NCBI GenBank assembly: GCA_002102225.1 | Contig: LQPB01000076.1 | Span: 81,814 to 145,813, forward strand | Direction of reading: 5' to 3' | DNA from: Mycobacterium interjectum | GTDB lineage: Bacteria > Actinomycetota > Actinomycetes > Mycobacteriales > Mycobacteriaceae | Length of the DNA: 64,000 bases | In this document: piece by piece, positions 16,353-24,909 of the stretch | Numbering within the stretch: position 1 is the stretch's first letter | Layout: every line of letters starts with the position of its first letter | Translations under genes and position numbers: made by a program | The notes under the pieces: model-generated | The model's input: the letters and a program-made list of their open reading frames with translations, nothing else | Told to the model about the DNA's origin: nothing | The model's database searches: none

Positions 16353-17251
16353 CGCGACCCCTCGAGGGTGCGGTGGCCCTGGTCACCGGCGCGAGCCAGG
16401 GGATCGGGCAGGGCATCGCGATCGAGCTCGGTGAGCGGGGCGCCACCGTGTGGCTCACCGCCCGCACCGCCGCAGGGCTCGAGCAGACCGCCGATCAGAT
16501 CGCCGAGCTCGGCGGCACCGCGGTGGCCCGGCCCTGCGATCACGCCGACGACGCCCAGGTGGTGGCCGTGTTCGACGAATTGCGCCGCGAGGCGGGCCGA
16601 CTCGATGTGGTGGTGAACGTCGCGTCGCCCGACTTCACATCCATGGTGGGACAGCCATTTTGGACGCTCCCGTTCCAGGCGATCACCGACAGCCTCGCCG
16701 TCGGCCCACGCGCGAACTACGTGACCTCCGCCCTTGCCGCCCCGATCATGATCGAGCAGGGGGGCGGGCTGATCGTCAACATCTCCTCCCACGGCTGCGA
16801 GGACTACATACTGTCCACGCCGTATGGGGCGGCCAAGGCCGCCATCGAGAAGATCACGCACGACACGGCGCTCGAACTGCGCCCGCACAACGTGGCCGTG
16901 ATCGGGTTGTGGCCGGGGCTGGTGCTCACCGACCGCATCCTCGGCTTCGCGACCGAGGGCCCGTCGGGGTCGCGCCAGCTGTTCGGGCTCGACCTCGACA
17001 TCTGCGAGTCCCCGCGGTTCTCGGGCCGCGCCGTCGTCGCGCTGTTCACCGACCCCGACCGGATGGCCCGCACCGGCCGATCCTTCTTCGCGTCCCGCCT
17101 CGCACGCGAGTATGGCTTCACCGACGTCGGCGGCCAGCTGCCCCCGGAGGTGCGGCTGCTGGTCGACCTCCTCGGCGACGGCAACGTGCCCGAGTATTGG
17201 CAGATGGTGGAGCGATTCGGCCGCGGCTTCGCCGAACCGTCGCCGGCGTAA
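16349..17251 (+). CDS. short-chain dehydrogenase/reductase
   Basis: A 300-residue classical SDR. VTGASQGIGQG near residue 12 binds the cofactor. The usual NNAG is replaced by NVAS. NISSHG holds the catalytic Ser, and YGAAK near residue 158 the Tyr and Lys. Helices after it (GLVLTDRILGF) and a long C-terminal segment resemble DHRS1-like SDRs. It is the last gene of the coupled three-gene operon, so it likely oxidises or reduces an alcohol or ketone in the same pathway as the flavoprotein. It ends 35 bp before the mce operator. Confidence 0.9.
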   Translation: MTRPLEGAVALVTGASQGIGQGIAIELGERGATVWLTARTAAGLEQTADQIAELGGTAVARPCDHADDAQVVAVFDELRREAGRLDVVVNVASPDFTSMVGQPFWTLPFQAITDSLAVGPRANYVTSALAAPIMIEQGGGLIVNISSHGCEDYILSTPYGAAKAAIEKITHDTALELRPHNVAVIGLWPGLVLTDRILGFATEGPSGSRQLFGLDLDICESPRFSGRAVVALFTDPDRMARTGRSFFASRLAREYGFTDVGGQLPPEVRLLVDLLGDGNVPEYWQMVERFGRGFAEPSPA

Positions 17252-17285
17252 TCCGGGTCCGCGCGCCGTCCCAGCCGGACAAATT

Positions 17286-17330
17286 TGTCAGTACTGACGT
17301 CTTCCAATCGAGTCAGCACTGACATATTCT
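17286..17330. promoter_or_regulatory. double palindromic operator and promoter of the mce operon
   Basis: GTCAGTACTGAC (17287-17298, perfect) and GTCAGCACTGAC (17312-17323, one mismatch), 25 bp centre to centre, followed by CATATTCT. The 45-bp module matches 14348-14392 at about 37 positions, and most differences are transitions. The downstream GGCGGG and GGAAAAGGAG stretches are also shared, so the whole promoter-to-start segment appears duplicated. This strongly suggests common control of both operons by the TetR at 13720-14328. Confidence 0.75.
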
Positions 17331-17391
17331 GGCGTCACTCGCGGGGGCGCGTGGCGGGAGCCCGGGAGCATCGTGGAAAAGGAGCTCGAGC

Positions 17392-17442
17392 ATGACTGAC
17401 CAGCACGCGGTCGCCCGAGTGCGCGGCAGCGATGGCACGTAG
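17392..17442 (+). CDS. 16-residue leader ORF overlapping the mceA start
   Basis: ATG 17392 to TAG 17440-17442 encodes MTDQHAVARVRGSDGT. It has the best ribosome site in the region (AAGGAG, 17379-17384, seven bases upstream), whereas the mceA ATG at 17432 lies 47 bases from that site and inside this ORF. Its first residues, MTD, match the start of the FAD oxidoreductase, whose promoter is duplicated here, so it may be a remnant of the duplicated 5' end. It could couple translation into mceA. Confidence 0.5.
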   Translation: MTDQHAVARVRGSDGT

Positions 17443-18637
17443 CGGGGCAGCGCGTGCCGTTCGGCCGCTGATGGGCCTGGTGACCGTCGCGGCGATCGCC
17501 GGGACCATCGCGCTCACCGCGGGCTCGTTTCGGGGGGACTTCACCGACAGCGTGCCGGTCACGGTGCTGTCGCCCCGCGCCGGGCTGGTGATGAACCCGG
17601 ACGCCAAGGTGAAACTGCGCGAGGTTCAGGTCGGTACCGTTTCCTCGATCGAAGAGCGGCCGAACGGCCAAGCGGCGCTTCATTTGGCGATCGATCCGTC
17701 GAAGTTGCGGCTGATTCCGGCCAATGTGCTCGTCGACATCGCCTCGACGACGGTGTTCGGTGCCAAGTTCGTCCAGCTGATTCCGCCGCCGGATCCCGCG
17801 GCGCAACAGCTTCATGCAGGCCAGGTGCTGGACGCCAAAAGCGTTACGGTGGAAATCAACACGGTATTTCAGGAACTCACCTCGGTGCTGGCGAAGGTCG
17901 AGCCGGAAAAACTCAACGAGACGCTGGGCGCGCTCGCCTCGGCGCTCAACGGTCGCGGTCACCGGATCGGTCAGATGCTCTCGGATCTCGATTCATTCCT
18001 GGCCAGGCTCGACCCCGGTCTGGCCAACCTCGGCCACGACATCGCAACCTCCCGAACGGCGTTCGGCGCCTACGCCGATGGCGCGCAGGACCTGGTCGAG
18101 GTCGCGGGCAACGCGACGAGGATCGGTGAGACGGTCGTGGACCAACAGGCCAACCTCGATGCCCTGTTGATCAGCACGATCGGGTTGGCCGACATCGGAA
18201 ACGACGTCGTGGGCGGCAACCGGAGGGCCCTGACCGATGTTGTCCAACTGCTTTTGCCGACAACCGATCTCGCCAACGAGTATCACGAAGCGCTGAATTG
18301 CGCGATCGCCGGCACGCTGCCGATGGCGAAGAACCCGCCCCCGTCCGACCCGGGCGTCGTGGTGTCGGTCAGCTTCACCCTGGGGCTCGAACGCTATCGG
18401 TACCCGGGTCACCTGCCCAAGGTCGGCGCCACGGGTGGTCCGCATTGCCAGGATCAACACCTGCCGGCCGTACCGTACGAGACGGCTCCGCCGTTCCTGG
18501 TCACCGACGTGGGCGCTAACCCATGGCAGTACGGAAACCAGGGCATCCTGCTCAATTCCGACGGGCTCAAGCAACTGCTCTACGGACCGATCGACGGGCC
18601 GCCGCGCAACTCCGCTCAGATCGGACAACCCGGGTGA
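17432..18637 (+). CDS. mceA: Mce family protein MceA
   Basis: A 401-residue Mce protein and the first subunit of a six-gene mce operon. A single hydrophobic segment (LMGLVTVAAIAGTIALTAG, residues ~13-31) anchors it. The MlaD/Mce domain follows (PVTVLSPRAGLVMNPDAKV, VQVGTVSSIE, FGAKFVQLIPP), then a coiled helical region of the Mce4/CholUptake type with FQELTSVLAKVEPEKLN. Mce complexes carry lipids or sterols across the mycobacterial envelope and normally need two YrbE permeases. No yrbE genes precede this one. Its stop overlaps the mceB GTG. Confidence 0.93.
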   Translation: MARSGAARAVRPLMGLVTVAAIAGTIALTAGSFRGDFTDSVPVTVLSPRAGLVMNPDAKVKLREVQVGTVSSIEERPNGQAALHLAIDPSKLRLIPANVLVDIASTTVFGAKFVQLIPPPDPAAQQLHAGQVLDAKSVTVEINTVFQELTSVLAKVEPEKLNETLGALASALNGRGHRIGQMLSDLDSFLARLDPGLANLGHDIATSRTAFGAYADGAQDLVEVAGNATRIGETVVDQQANLDALLISTIGLADIGNDVVGGNRRALTDVVQLLLPTTDLANEYHEALNCAIAGTLPMAKNPPPSDPGVVVSVSFTLGLERYRYPGHLPKVGATGGPHCQDQHLPAVPYETAPPFLVTDVGANPWQYGNQGILLNSDGLKQLLYGPIDGPPRNSAQIGQPG

Positions 18638-19668
18638 GGGGCGGGGCGCGCGCGACGGTAGTCAAGTTCGGGGTCTTCGCCGTCGTGATGACCACGCTGA
18701 CCGCGTTTCTCTTCTTCATCTTCGGGCAGTACCGCACCGGGGCGACCAACGACTACTCCGCGATCTTCTCTGACGTCTCGCGCCTCAAGGTCGGCGACTC
18801 CGTGCGCGCGGCCGGCATCCGGGTGGGCACCGTCAACGGCGTCGAACTACGCACGGACAAGACCGTTTTGGTGACATTCGACGCCGACCGCGGCGTCGCC
18901 CTCACCACCGGCACGAAGGCGGCGGTTCGCTACCTCAACCTGGTCGGCGATCGCTTCCTCGAGCTCGTCGAGGGGCCCGGCCCAACCCGGTTACTGCCGG
19001 CGGGGGCACAGATTCCGCTCGACCGCACCGCGCCCGCCCTCGACCTCGACCTACTCCTGGGCGGCTTGAAACCCGTTGTGCAGGGACTCAATCCCCAGGA
19101 CGTCAACGCGCTCACCTCGTCGCTGGTGCGAGTCTTCCAAGGCGAAGGCGACACCCTGGACTCCGTGTTCTCCAAGACGTCGTCGTTCTCGAATGCTATG
19201 GCCGACAACAACCGAACGGTCCAGCAACTCATCGACAACATGCACGCGGTGCTTGCCACGCTGGTCCAGGATGGCGACAAGTTCTCCGGGGCCATCGACC
19301 GGCTGGAGCGGCTGACCACCGGGCTCGCCCAGGACCGCGACACGATCGGCGCCGCGATCGAATCGCTGGACAACGGAACCGCGTCCATCGCCGATCTGCT
19401 GAGGAAGGCGCGGCCGCCCCTCGCGGGTACCGTGCAGCAGTTGGGCCGCCTGGCGCCCCTGCTCGATCAGGGTAAGGATCAACTCGACGCGGCGCTGCAG
19501 AAGGCCCCGGGCAACTATCGCAAACTCATGCGCCTCGGCGCGTACGGCAGCTTCATCCAGTTCTACATCTGCGGCATGACCGTCAGGGTCTCCGACCTGC
19601 AGGGCCGGACCGCGGTGTTCCCCTGGCTCAGGCAGGTCGGCGGGAGGTGCGGCGAGCCCGATGCGTAA
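18634..19668 (+). CDS. mceB: Mce family protein MceB
   Basis: A 344-residue Mce subunit. The GTG at 18634 overlaps the mceA TGA (GTGA) and directly precedes the hydrophobic anchor VVKFGVFAVVMTTLTAFLFF. The Mce domain follows with VSRLKVGDSVRAAGIRVGTV and a helical C-terminal region. Frames open further upstream are rejected because they lie inside mceA. The Cys pair near the C-terminus (YICGMTV, GGRCGEPDA) could form a disulfide outside the membrane. It overlaps mceC by 8 bp. Confidence 0.92.
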   Translation: MRGGARATVVKFGVFAVVMTTLTAFLFFIFGQYRTGATNDYSAIFSDVSRLKVGDSVRAAGIRVGTVNGVELRTDKTVLVTFDADRGVALTTGTKAAVRYLNLVGDRFLELVEGPGPTRLLPAGAQIPLDRTAPALDLDLLLGGLKPVVQGLNPQDVNALTSSLVRVFQGEGDTLDSVFSKTSSFSNAMADNNRTVQQLIDNMHAVLATLVQDGDKFSGAIDRLERLTTGLAQDRDTIGAAIESLDNGTASIADLLRKARPPLAGTVQQLGRLAPLLDQGKDQLDAALQKAPGNYRKLMRLGAYGSFIQFYICGMTVRVSDLQGRTAVFPWLRQVGGRCGEPDA

Positions 19669-20743
19669 ATACCGCGGTGCCCACCTGATCCGGGCCGGCT
19701 TCATCGGCATCGTCCTGATAATTCTTATCATCGCCGTGGGCTTGCAGCCGCAGCAACTTGTTTCGCTGGCGACCGACGTGCGCTATCAGGCGCTGTTTGC
19801 CGAAGCGGGCGGCCTGGAGGTCGGCAACGACGTGACGACATCGGGCATCAAGGTCGGCACGGTCTCGGACATCGAGCTGCGCGACGGCAATGCCCTGGTC
19901 ACGTTCACCGTCAAAGGAAAGGTCAGGCTCGGGTCGTACAGCACCGCACACATCAGGACGGGTTCGCTGCTGGGCCGGCGGGTGCTCACCCTCGATTCGA
20001 CGGGCAGCGGGACGCTGCGCCCGTCCGACGTCATCCCGGCGTCACGCACCTCGTCGCCCTACACACTGACGGAATCGGTCAGCGACCTCACGGCCAATCT
20101 GGCGGGAACCGACACCGCGTCGCTGAACCAGTCGCTGGACACGCTATCGGCCACGATCGACCGGGTGGCACCGCAATTGGGGCCCATGTTCGACGGCCTG
20201 ACCCGCCTGTCGGAGTCGCTCAACGGCCGCAACAAGACGCTCGGCGAGGTCCTCAAGGACACCAGCACGCTGACCGGGATCCTGTCGGAACGCAGCCAAC
20301 AGGTGAACAGGTTGATCCTCAACACCAATGACCTGCTCGACGTGCTGGCGCGGCGGCGCGACGCGATCGTGGACCTGCTGGCGAACGTGTCCGCCGTCGC
20401 CAAGCAACTGTCCGGTCTGGTGCGCGACAACGAAAAAGCCCTGACGCCGATGTTGCAGAAGCTGAACGCGGTGACGGCAGTCCTGGAGAAGAACCGCGAC
20501 AACATCGCCAAAGCCCTTCCGGGCCTGGCGAAATACGAGGTCACCCTGGGCGAGGCGGTGTCCAGCGGGTTCTACTACCAATCGTTCACCCCGAACGTGA
20601 TGCCGCCACAGTTCATCCAGCCGTTCCTCGACTACGCGTTCGGATTCCGCAGGGGAGACATCCCCGGTCAGCCGCCCGACAACACCGGGCCGCGGGCGGA
20701 ATTCCCGTTCCCGCGCAATGGGATTCCGCAGGGGCCACACTGA
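19661..20743 (+). CDS. mceC: Mce family protein MceC
   Basis: A 360-residue Mce subunit. An anchor (LIRAGFIGIVLIILIIAVGL) is followed by the Mce domain with AGGLEVGNDVTTSGIKVGTV and TGSLLGRRVLTLDS. The helical region around residues 130-290 is rich in Leu/Asn heptad-like runs (ERSQQVNRLILNTNDLLDVL). MceB ends inside its first codons, and its TGA overlaps the mceD ATG by one base. Role inferred from the operon. Confidence 0.92.
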   Translation: MRKYRGAHLIRAGFIGIVLIILIIAVGLQPQQLVSLATDVRYQALFAEAGGLEVGNDVTTSGIKVGTVSDIELRDGNALVTFTVKGKVRLGSYSTAHIRTGSLLGRRVLTLDSTGSGTLRPSDVIPASRTSSPYTLTESVSDLTANLAGTDTASLNQSLDTLSATIDRVAPQLGPMFDGLTRLSESLNGRNKTLGEVLKDTSTLTGILSERSQQVNRLILNTNDLLDVLARRRDAIVDLLANVSAVAKQLSGLVRDNEKALTPMLQKLNAVTAVLEKNRDNIAKALPGLAKYEVTLGEAVSSGFYYQSFTPNVMPPQFIQPFLDYAFGFRRGDIPGQPPDNTGPRAEFPFPRNGIPQGPH

Positions 20744-22143
20744 TGTCGCGGAACAAACTGGTCGTGACCACGGCCCTGGCGCTGGTCGCGCTGGGCGTCG
20801 GCGGCGCGGCATTCGTCGCGTACCAAACATTCCTGCGACCCAAGACGGTCACGGCCTACTTCACCACCGCGACCGCGATCTACCCGGGCGACCGGGTGCG
20901 GGTCTCCGGCGTCAGGGTCGGCGAGATCACAGCGATCCACCCGGAGGGCAACCTGGTCAAGGTCACCCTGCATGTCGACCGCGACGTGCGCATCCCCGCC
21001 GACGCCAAGGCGGTGATCGTCGCCCAGAACCTGGTCGCCGCGCGCTATATCCAGCTGGCCCCGGCCTACCGGGGCGGACCGACCATGCCCGACGGGGCGG
21101 TGCTCCCCGTCGAACGCACCGCGGTACCCGTCGAATGGGACGAGGTGAAGACCCAATTGACCCGGCTGGCCACGGATTTGGGACCCAGCAGTCAGGTATC
21201 GACGCCGTCGGTCGCGCGGTTCATCGACAGCGCCGCCAACGCGTTGAGCGGCAACGGGGAAAAATTGCGCCAGACCCTGGCCCAGCTGTCCGGGGTGGGC
21301 CGGATCCTAGCCAACGGCAGCGGCAACATCGTCGACATCATCAACAATCTGCAGGTCTTCGTCACGGCGCTGCGCGACAGCAACGAGCAGGTGGTCCAGT
21401 TCGAAAACCGGCTGGCCACGCTCACCAGCGTGCTCGACGACGGCAGGTCGGAGCTGGACGCCGCGCTGACCGATCTGTCCGGCGTGGTGGGCGACGTACA
21501 ACGATTCGTGGCCGGCAGCCGCGACCAGGTGTCCGAACAGATTCAACGGTTGGCCAACGTCACGCAGAACCTCGTCGACCATCGCACGGACCTGGAGAAC
21601 CTGCTGCACGTGGCCCCGAACGCGTTCGCCAATTTCTACAACGCCTACAACCCCGACACCGGTGACACCATCGGATCGATTGTGCTCAACAACTTCTCGA
21701 ATCCCGTGCAGTTCATCTGCGCACAGATCGGGGCCCTGGAAAACGCCACCTCGACCGAGACCGGCAAGCTGTGCGCCCAATATCTCGGTCCGGCACTGCG
21801 CGCGATCAACTTCAACTACCCCCCGTTTCCGATGAGCATGGTCCTGATGAAGTCGGCCAACCCCGACAACATCGTCTATTCCGAGCCGCGTCTGGCGCCG
21901 GGCGGCGAGGGCCCGGGGGCCGCGCCACCCGAGCTGCCGCCCGCGGTGTCCGCTTACACGGGGCTGCCGGGCGACACCCCGCCGGCGCCACCGCCGCCAC
22001 CACCCCTGGGGCGCATACCCGGGGCGGCGCAACCCGATCCGCCGCCGACGGCGGCCACGGGCACCGCGACGCAAGACCTGCCGGCACGCGAACCCGCGAA
22101 CGTGCAGGACATGTTGCTACCGGTGGGAGGGGCGCAGCCATGA
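20743..22143 (+). CDS. mceD: Mce family protein MceD
   Basis: A 466-residue Mce subunit. A short N-terminal anchor (TTALALVALGVGGAAFVAYQ) precedes the Mce domain (YPGDRVRVSGVRVGEITAI), a long helical part, and a proline-rich C-terminal tail with a PPAPPPPPP run, common in MceD proteins and probably reaching into the cell wall. The final QDMLLP resembles the end of MceF here. Its TGA overlaps the mceE ATG. Confidence 0.92.
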   Translation: MSRNKLVVTTALALVALGVGGAAFVAYQTFLRPKTVTAYFTTATAIYPGDRVRVSGVRVGEITAIHPEGNLVKVTLHVDRDVRIPADAKAVIVAQNLVAARYIQLAPAYRGGPTMPDGAVLPVERTAVPVEWDEVKTQLTRLATDLGPSSQVSTPSVARFIDSAANALSGNGEKLRQTLAQLSGVGRILANGSGNIVDIINNLQVFVTALRDSNEQVVQFENRLATLTSVLDDGRSELDAALTDLSGVVGDVQRFVAGSRDQVSEQIQRLANVTQNLVDHRTDLENLLHVAPNAFANFYNAYNPDTGDTIGSIVLNNFSNPVQFICAQIGALENATSTETGKLCAQYLGPALRAINFNYPPFPMSMVLMKSANPDNIVYSEPRLAPGGEGPGAAPPELPPAVSAYTGLPGDTPPAPPPPPPLGRIPGAAQPDPPPTAATGTATQDLPAREPANVQDMLLPVGGAQP

Positions 22144-23372
22144 GCCGATCGCCCCGCCTGCGCCGGGCGCTCGCCGTCGGCGCCGTCGTGCTGTCGACCG
22201 CGACCGGGTGCGCGTTCCAGGGGCTGAACTCGCTGCCGCTGCCCGGCACGGTGGGGCGGGGGCCGGGTGCGGCCATTTACCACGTCGAGTTGGCGAATGT
22301 GAGCACGCTCGAGGCGAATTCGCCGGTGCTGCTCAACGACGTGGTCGTCGGCAGCATCGATCGCATGACCTTTCGCGATTGGCACGCCGACGTCGACATC
22401 TCGGTCAAACCCTCCGTGGTCGTGCCCGCCAACGCGGTGGCCCGCGTCGGGCAGACCAGCTTGCTGGGATCGATGCATCTCGAGCTGAACCCGCCGCCGG
22501 GCGAGGCCGCGAACGGCCGCCTGCAACCGGGAGCCACCATCCCGCTCAACAGGTCCGCGACCTACCCGTCGACCGAGCAGACGCTCTCGTCGTTGTCGGT
22601 GGTGGTCAACGCCGGGGGGCTGGGGCAGATCGGCGACATCATCCACAATTTCGGCGCCGCCATGGCCGGGCACGAGGACCAGATCCGCGACCTGCTGATT
22701 CGGCTCGACGACTTCGTGGGCACCCTGGATACGCAGCGCGACAACCTCATTGGCTTCGTCCAGGAGCTCAACCGCCTCACCGGCACGTTGGCCGGACAAC
22801 GCGACGTGATCACTCGAGCGCTGCACAAGATACCGCCGGCGTTGGACGTGCTGATCCGGGAGCGGCCCCGCATCACGACGGCGTTAGACAAGTTGCGCGT
22901 GTTCAGTGACACCGCCAGCCGGCTCGTCAACGACACGCGAGACGACCTGGTGGGCAACCTGAAGAATCTGGAGCCGACGATCAAGGCGCTCGCCGACATC
23001 GGTCCCGAGCTGGATACCGCGCTGGCCTGGGCGACGACCTTCCCGTATGGCCAGAATCTGATCGACCGCGGCGTCCGGGGTGACTACATGAACATGTTCC
23101 TGGTCGCCGACCTCACCCTGCCCCGGGTCAAGCGGACACTGCTGCTCGGCACCCGGTGGGGTCAGGTCGGCGCGAAACTGGTTCCGGCACCGGGAGAACC
23201 GGAATACCTGAACTTCACCTACGATCCGCTGGACGCGGGTAAGCCGCCCCCGCCGCAGGGCGTTCCGCCGACGGCGCCCACCGCGGGCGGGACCCAACCC
23301 GCTCCGACGCCGCCGGCTCCGGTCGTCTCGCTGCCCACCGAATTCCCGCCGCAAGATCAGGCCGGCGGCTGA
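22140..23372 (+). CDS. mceE: Mce family lipoprotein MceE (LprK-type)
   Basis: A 410-residue lipoprotein. The signal peptide ends STATGC, giving the lipidated Cys at about residue 24, as in the LprK/MceE position of all mce operons. The Mce domain (SPVLLNDVVVGSIDRM, RVGQTSLLGSMHLEL) and a helical region follow. The C-terminal ~60 residues are Pro/Ala-rich. Starts overlap mceD by ATGA and the stop overlaps the mceF ATG, so it is fully coupled. It is likely the substrate-capturing or tethering subunit. Confidence 0.93.
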   Translation: MSRSPRLRRALAVGAVVLSTATGCAFQGLNSLPLPGTVGRGPGAAIYHVELANVSTLEANSPVLLNDVVVGSIDRMTFRDWHADVDISVKPSVVVPANAVARVGQTSLLGSMHLELNPPPGEAANGRLQPGATIPLNRSATYPSTEQTLSSLSVVVNAGGLGQIGDIIHNFGAAMAGHEDQIRDLLIRLDDFVGTLDTQRDNLIGFVQELNRLTGTLAGQRDVITRALHKIPPALDVLIRERPRITTALDKLRVFSDTASRLVNDTRDDLVGNLKNLEPTIKALADIGPELDTALAWATTFPYGQNLIDRGVRGDYMNMFLVADLTLPRVKRTLLLGTRWGQVGAKLVPAPGEPEYLNFTYDPLDAGKPPPPQGVPPTAPTAGGTQPAPTPPAPVVSLPTEFPPQDQAGG

Positions 23373-24889
23373 TGCTGACGCGTCTCGTCAAGATCCAACT
23401 GGCGATCTTCACGATCGTGTCGATCCTTGGCGTCCTTGCCATGGCTGTGGTCTACATCCAGGCGCCGACCTTGCTGGGCATCGACCACATCACCGTGCGG
23501 CTCGAATTGCCTTCCGGCGGGGGGATATACCGATTCGCCAACGTGACCTACCGCGGCGTACAGGTGGGCAAGGTGACCGCGGTCGACCTGAAACCCGACG
23601 GGGTGCAGGCGACGCTGTCGCTCGACACGTCGGTGCGGATCCCCGCCGACCTGCAAGCCGAGGTGCGCAGCGTGTCGGCGGTGGGTGAGCAGTACGTGGA
23701 CCTGCGGCCGAGGAGCAATGCCGGCCCCTACCTGCACGACGGCTCGGTCATCCCCGTCGACCGCACCACAATTCCGCAAGCGGTCGGGCCGATGCTGGAC
23801 AGGGTCAGTGCGCTGATCAACAGCATCCCCAAAGGCAAGATGAGCGCACTGCTCGACGAGTCCTTCAAGGGGCTCAACGGGGCGGGCTACGATCTCGGCT
23901 CGCTGCTTGACTCCTCGGCCCAATTCACCCGGGACGTGGCGCCCGTCTCCGATCGGACCCGGACGCTCATCGATGACGCTGTCCCACTGCTGGATTCACA
24001 AGCCGCAACGACGGGCGCCATCCGAACCTGGGCGCACAGCCTGGCGGACGTGACGCGCACGCTGGCGACCGACGATGGCCAGTTGCGCACGCTGCTGAAA
24101 ACCGGACCTGGCGCCGTCAATGAGGTCTCTCGCCTGCTCGACCAGATCAAGCCGACACTGCCGGTCTTATTGGCGAACCTCACCACGTTGGGCCAGGTCC
24201 TGGTGACCTACAACCCGTCGGTCCGGCAGCTGTTGGTGTTGCTGCCGCCGGTGATCGCGTCGCTGCAGGCGTCGGGTTTGTCGAAGAACAACCCGACCGG
24301 GATGGCGATGGGCGAGTTCGCGATCAGCATCGGCGACCCGCCGCCGTGCACGGTCGGATTCCTGCCGCCGTCGTCCTGGCGTTCCCCCGCCGACACCACC
24401 ACGGTCGACACGCCGGACGGGTTGTACTGCAAACTGCCCCAGGATTCCCCGATCGCGGTCCGCGGGGCGCGCAACTACCCCTGCATGGGCAAACCCGGGA
24501 AACGCGCACCGACCGTGCAGATCTGCGACAGCGACAAGCCCTACGAACCGCTGGCCATGCGCCAACATGCGCTCGGTGCCTATCCGCTGGATCCGAACCT
24601 GATCTCGCAGGGCATCCCACCCGATGACCGGGCCACGTTCGGCGATCACACGTACGGCCCGGTGGATGGGACCGCGCTCCCGCCGGGCGCCGCGCCGTCG
24701 GGAACGCCGCCCGATGCCGCGCCTAGCTCGTTCACGACCGGCGCCCCGGCGGCCAATTCGTCTGTCGCTGTTGCCAAATACGACCCCCGGACCGGCAAGT
24801 ACATGGCGTCCGACGGCCAATTGTTCCAGCAATCCAATTTGGTTGCTGCCGCCGCCCCCAAGTCGTGGCAGGACATGCTGCCGAGGTAG
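23372..24889 (+). CDS. mceF: Mce family protein MceF
   Basis: A 505-residue Mce subunit with anchor IQLAIFTIVSILGVLAMAVV and Mce domain (YRGVQVGKVTAVDLKPDGVQ, VGEQYVDLRP). A helical region follows, then a C-terminal extension with paired cysteines (PPPCTVG, LYCKLP, YPCMG, QICDSD) that may form disulfides in the envelope. It ends KSWQDMLPR. It closes the operon; 20 bp later the convergent pth gene ends, so there are no Mce-associated (mas/mam) genes. Confidence 0.93.
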   Translation: MLTRLVKIQLAIFTIVSILGVLAMAVVYIQAPTLLGIDHITVRLELPSGGGIYRFANVTYRGVQVGKVTAVDLKPDGVQATLSLDTSVRIPADLQAEVRSVSAVGEQYVDLRPRSNAGPYLHDGSVIPVDRTTIPQAVGPMLDRVSALINSIPKGKMSALLDESFKGLNGAGYDLGSLLDSSAQFTRDVAPVSDRTRTLIDDAVPLLDSQAATTGAIRTWAHSLADVTRTLATDDGQLRTLLKTGPGAVNEVSRLLDQIKPTLPVLLANLTTLGQVLVTYNPSVRQLLVLLPPVIASLQASGLSKNNPTGMAMGEFAISIGDPPPCTVGFLPPSSWRSPADTTTVDTPDGLYCKLPQDSPIAVRGARNYPCMGKPGKRAPTVQICDSDKPYEPLAMRQHALGAYPLDPNLISQGIPPDDRATFGDHTYGPVDGTALPPGAAPSGTPPDAAPSSFTTGAPAANSSVAVAKYDPRTGKYMASDGQLFQQSNLVAAAAPKSWQDMLPR

Positions 24890-24909
24890 GGCGCCCGGGG
24901 CGATCCGGC

